Shown here piece after piece: positions 21,560 to 24,243 of a stretch of 24,243 bases of DNA. The notes beneath the pieces were generated by a model. The model ran no database searches, had not been told where the DNA came from, and saw nothing but the letters and a program-made list of their open reading frames with translations. Positions within the stretch are counted from its first letter, which is position 1; every line of letters begins with the position of its first letter. Origin of the DNA: JAFMIT01 sp049421205 (GTDB lineage Bacteria; Actinomycetota; Actinomycetes; S36-B12; UBA5976); assembly GCA_049421205.1 (NCBI GenBank), contig JBMSMQ010000018.1:1-24243 (forward strand), in the 5' to 3' direction. The translations under genes and the position numbers were made by a program.

Positions 21560-23503
21560 TTAAGAAGTAGGAGTTGGGGAAGGTGTGGGTAGCGCTTGCT
21601 GGGTGTGAACGAACGCTAATGTTGCAGGAGCATAGAAACCAAAACTATCAGTGAACTGAACTTGAATTGAAGTAAAGGAGCCAATTTCGAATTCAGGAAG
21701 ACTTACTTTCCACACTCCAACACCAGCATATGTGACTCGCGTACCTTTCAGACGTACCCCATCAACAAGGAGTGAAATCTCTCCTGAAACTACTGGTCGA
21801 TTGTTACTGATGCGATTAATTCGAAGTTCATATTCCTGAGGATTCGAAGTGTTGAGCGCAGTGAGACTTACCGCATCTGCAATTTCATCGTAATCAAGTG
21901 GGAAAGGTTGCCAAAAACCCTGCAGAAGTAATCGAAATGCTGCTGAATCTCCGCTGAAGACATTCATATCTAAGCGTGCACCATTGAGAATACCGAAATC
22001 TTTACCTTTAGCCATACTTGAGTATTGCCAAAAACTCCAACGGAGTGCATCGCCTGCACCCCATGGTGTTGAATACGAAATATCTTGCATTGGATGTCCG
22101 CCACCTGAAACAATTCTTTTCACGGCAGCATCGTGACTTATTTGTGGTCGACCAAAATAGCGTGCAACCCACAACGTAATGTCTTGCCAAAAGGGATCAT
22201 CATCGAATCGACTGGTCAGGAATGATGGTGATGAATACACAATTGGCATACGACCTGTTCGTGCCTTCATTTCTGTCAACCACGTTTTCACCCAAAGTGA
22301 GACCAGTGCGCGAGGAGCTTTATCGTCAATACCCATTCCAAGTCCGCTTGCAGGCTCAACATCAAGTACATATGGCAAATCCATACCTGTGTAACCACCA
22401 AGTTGTGCCAAACGATCAGCCGCCTGAATCGCTTCTTCCCGAGCATCTTCAATTACCGCTGCTTCTTTTTGACGTTTCGTCATGTCATCAGTTGTCACTA
22501 CCATTCCAGGAAAGTGATAAAGTCCAGTGAAAATCCCAGCGGCCTGGGCTGCTGGCCGATCCAACGATGCAAATTTCAATGCATAATCGCTTGCCAGGGT
22601 TGTGCCATCCCTCGCAACATAGCCGTCGGATGCCTTAATAAACACAAAGCGAAGTCCCTTTGCATAAGCCTTCACAAAGTCGATCGGTAAACCATCATCA
22701 TTGATGTCGGCTGTGCCATCGCCATTGGTATCAGACATGTGTTGATAACGCGCAACATCTATTCCCCAGATGCGTGGCGCAACACCTGGACCGAATGCTG
22801 GAATCAAGTCGGTACTTGCAGGAAGCACCGTATAGGCAAGTTCCTTGCTGTAGGCAATTCCTCGTGAGGTTGAGGCAACAACACGATATTTATATTCACC
22901 AACTTCTAGTGGCAAGGTGAGAGCCGCCGTCCAAGCTGAATCTCCAACCGTCACTGGGAGTTCTATGGGTAGCCAGACTTCCTGCTGAAACATTTCAACA
23001 ACTATGGAAATTTCGCGACCTGTGTCCTTGAATGTTCCAACTAGATTGACTGTAGTACCTACAGCCTCTGGTGTTGATCGTGTTTCAATGACCACACTTG
23101 GTGCAGGTCGAGGTAATACAACTTTGACGCTCGCTTTCACTACAGACGACTTCTTCACATTTGTCGCAAGTACTCGATAATCCAGCGTCATTGGTTTTTT
23201 CGGTGCTTTAACCATCATCTCCCAAACACCTTTTTTATTGGTTTTGGTACTTCCCTGCTTGAGCCGCACCCACTTACCATTGATAAGTCGCTCTCGCTGA
23301 ACAACGACTCCTTTGCGCGCTGGCGTAACCGATCCTGAAATTGTAAATTCTTTGCCAGTTTCAATACGTGAGTGTGAAAAAAGAGCTTTTACTTTCACTG
23401 GCACATTGGAAAGAGGTTGTGGTGCCACCTCCAGTGCAGCAACTGGCAGAGTTAATGAAAAAATCATTACTGCAATACCAATGAAAAGTACGCGCTTTTG
23501 CAT
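21560..23503 (-). CDS. Secreted GH25-family muramidase with Ig-like domains
   Basis: The 647-aa exported protein has a signal peptide (about residues 1-24). Two Ig-like beta domains follow (about 35-130 and 135-228). A GH25 lysozyme domain (about 245-518) has IWGIDVARYQ, GLRFVFIKASDGY, AAGIFTGLYHF, the catalytic-type DxE in LPYVLDVEP, and WSFWQYSS with ARLDMNVFSGD. Another beta domain (about 545-635) and a Pro/Thr/Ser tail end it. Between the first GH25 strand and IDFVKAYAKG it carries DTNGDGTADINDDG, like a dockerin/EF-hand calcium loop. The likely role is cleaving peptidoglycan glycan strands outside the cell. I prefer the ATG at 23503; a TTG at 23509 is possible. It follows the lipoprotein by 9 bases. 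Confidence 0.88.
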   Translation of the reverse strand: MQKRVLFIGIAVMIFSLTLPVAALEVAPQPLSNVPVKVKALFSHSRIETGKEFTISGSVTPARKGVVVQRERLINGKWVRLKQGSTKTNKKGVWEMMVKAPKKPMTLDYRVLATNVKKSSVVKASVKVVLPRPAPSVVIETRSTPEAVGTTVNLVGTFKDTGREISIVVEMFQQEVWLPIELPVTVGDSAWTAALTLPLEVGEYKYRVVASTSRGIAYSKELAYTVLPASTDLIPAFGPGVAPRIWGIDVARYQHMSDTNGDGTADINDDGLPIDFVKAYAKGLRFVFIKASDGYVARDGTTLASDYALKFASLDRPAAQAAGIFTGLYHFPGMVVTTDDMTKRQKEAAVIEDAREEAIQAADRLAQLGGYTGMDLPYVLDVEPASGLGMGIDDKAPRALVSLWVKTWLTEMKARTGRMPIVYSSPSFLTSRFDDDPFWQDITLWVARYFGRPQISHDAAVKRIVSGGGHPMQDISYSTPWGAGDALRWSFWQYSSMAKGKDFGILNGARLDMNVFSGDSAAFRLLLQGFWQPFPLDYDEIADAVSLTALNTSNPQEYELRINRISNNRPVVSGEISLLVDGVRLKGTRVTYAGVGVWKVSLPEFEIGSFTSIQVQFTDSFGFYAPATLAFVHTQQALPTPSPTPTS

Positions 23504-23512
23504 AGCCAAATT

Positions 23513-23923
23513 CTAATTGATTTTGAACTCGACGCTGTCTTGCAGTTTTACCTGATTCGAAATCTTATGTCTTTGTTGGATGATGAGCGTATATCTTCCC
23601 TTATCAAGGTTGAACTCTCTGAGATCAAGTATGAAAACTCCAACTTCTGGTGAACTGGCACTCGCACTGACAGTTCCGGTTTCCAACACTTTGCCATCGG
23701 TTTCAATTCGCCATTCAAATCGTGTATCGAGTGCGTTGACTCGCCCAGCAACAATAACGGAGTCAGCGACTAAAACATCATTTTCAATTGGTGTAAGAAT
23801 GGTGAGATAACTATCTGCATCACTTGGAGTAGGTTGTAATGTGCCAAGAATGTTGACATTTGGTGTCCATGCACAAGCGGAAAGGCTTAATCCAATAATC
23901 AGGATGAGAACAAACTTTCGCAT
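23513..23923 (-). CDS. Gmad2-like immunoglobulin-fold lipoprotein
   Basis: A 136-aa predicted lipoprotein with signal peptide and lipobox LSAC (Cys17). The mature domain (TILTPIENDVLVADSVIVAGRVNALDTRFEWRIE, then GKVLETGTVSASASSPEVGVFILDL) has the pattern of the Gmad2 Ig-like domain: a P-x-x-(N/G)-x-x-V start, a V-x-G-x-(V/A) strand, a W/F-R centre and a G-x-F strand. That domain often occurs with GerMN or other envelope proteins. The function is unknown; surface binding or scaffolding is likely. The ATG at 23923 is the only early start, with no strong Shine-Dalgarno. It is directly upstream of the muramidase and probably co-transcribed. Confidence 0.75.
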   Translation of the reverse strand: MRKFVLILIIGLSLSACAWTPNVNILGTLQPTPSDADSYLTILTPIENDVLVADSVIVAGRVNALDTRFEWRIETDGKVLETGTVSASASSPEVGVFILDLREFNLDKGRYTLIIQQRHKISNQVKLQDSVEFKIN

Positions 23924-23957
23924 AAGTCAATTCTGTACCTAAGTGAAAATTACCACC

Positions 23958-23972
23958 TGTTACAGTGCCCAA
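23958..23972 (+). promoter_or_regulatory. Candidate extended -10 promoter for a leaderless EamA transcript
   Basis: TG at 23958-23959, one base, then TACAGT (23961-23966) forms an extended -10. The GTG start codon begins 7 bases after its end, where transcription would be expected to start. No Shine-Dalgarno precedes the GTG, which agrees with a leaderless mRNA, common in actinobacteria. No -35 is evident. Confidence 0.4.
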
Positions 23973-24243
23973 GTGAGCAAAAAAGGTGCAATTCTCTTCA
24001 TTGCCCTTTCGATTATCTGGGGAATTCCATATCTCCTCATCAAATTTGCACTCGTAGATCTCGACCCAGCATTTATTGTTTTTGCACGAAGTTTTCCAGC
24101 AGCCGTTATTTTGCTTATCTACAGTGCTATGCGTGGAAAATTAAAAAGTAATTTAAAGTATTACAAAACGGCCTTTGGGTTTGCTGTCGTTGAAATGGTG
24201 TTTCCGTGGTGGTTCATCAATCTCGCTGAACGTGAAATCTCAT
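23973..24243 (+). CDS. EamA/DMT-superfamily permease (3'-truncated by window edge)
   Basis: Ninety residues are visible before the window ends. They begin with a basic SKKGA and then a membrane helix containing WGIPYLLIKFAL, the EamA motif (W-G-x-x-Y/F-x-x-x-K). LDPAFIVFARSFPAAVILLIY is the second helix with its conserved arginine, and FGFAVVEMVFPWWFINLAERE begins the third. Drug/metabolite transporters of this family have ten helices and about 290 residues, so roughly 200 residues lie beyond the edge. The substrate cannot be told. The GTG at 23973 is the only start consistent with the family, and the gene is divergent from the Gmad2-like lipoprotein by 49 bases. Confidence 0.86.
   Translation, partial: MSKKGAILFIALSIIWGIPYLLIKFALVDLDPAFIVFARSFPAAVILLIYSAMRGKLKSNLKYYKTAFGFAVVEMVFPWWFINLAEREIS

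Noticed and set aside
1..24243. CRISPR arrays, insertion sequences, prophage genes, toxin-antitoxin pairs, long direct repeats
   Set aside because: None seen: no repeated spacer-like units, no transposase or integrase motifs, and nearly all bases are explained by housekeeping or envelope genes.

Overview
The window is a gene-dense stretch of about 24 kb from an actinobacterial chromosome with low to moderate GC (mid-40s percent by eye). The main evidence is gene order. The run tRNA-Gln, glmU, prs, rplY, pth plus a TetR gene, mfd, mazG, eno, ftsB, DUF501 and ppx is the neighbourhood of the mycobacterial Rv1014c-Rv1026 region. The divergent O-methyltransferase-like gene and htrA-tatB match the Rv1220c-Rv1224 region. 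The low GC, 4-bp gene overlaps, interlocked stop codons and near absence of spacers suggest a streamlined free-living actinobacterium such as the freshwater acI (Nanopelagicales-type) group. That assignment is inference. No insertion sequence, phage gene, CRISPR array or rRNA is visible, and no stretch above 300 bases lacks a gene.

Layout. Positions 1-2786 (+): the end of greA, an MFS transporter, msrA and a DUF805 membrane protein. Positions 2783-5882 (-): the chain eno > ftsB > DUF501 > ppx. Positions 5938-6858 (+): a DUF2236/MpaB-family gene inserted between eno and mazG. Positions 6838-15851 (-): one collinear run from tRNA-Gln through glmU, prs, a short rplY, a terminator hairpin, pth, an inositol-monophosphatase-family gene, mfd, a SurA-like lipoprotein and mazG. 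Positions 15881-16632 (+): a TetR regulator preceded by a perfect 7-8-7 inverted repeat. Positions 16629-18422 (-): htrA > tatB > a free-standing TipAS-domain gene. Positions 18526-19155 (+): an O-methyltransferase-like protein whose SAM-binding motif is destroyed. Positions 19152-23923 (-): a DUF3117 mini-protein and a cell-surface cluster read as Gmad2-like lipoprotein > GH25 muramidase > TasA/camelysin-like protein > SipW-type signal peptidase with a lectin-like extension > SRPBCC protein. From 23973 (+): the start of an EamA/DMT permease.

Functionally the core genes cover transcript elongation and repair (greA, mfd), glycolysis (eno), PRPP and UDP-GlcNAc supply (prs, glmU), translation (rplY, pth, tRNA-Gln), division (ftsB), nucleotide and polyphosphate housekeeping (mazG, ppx) and envelope protein export and quality control (tatB, htrA).

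The most interesting accessory content is the compact SipW-TasA-like pair next to a muramidase with a Ca2+-loop-like insertion, the apparently dead O-methyltransferase next to a locus that has lost sigE-rseA, and the TipAS protein translationally coupled to tatB.
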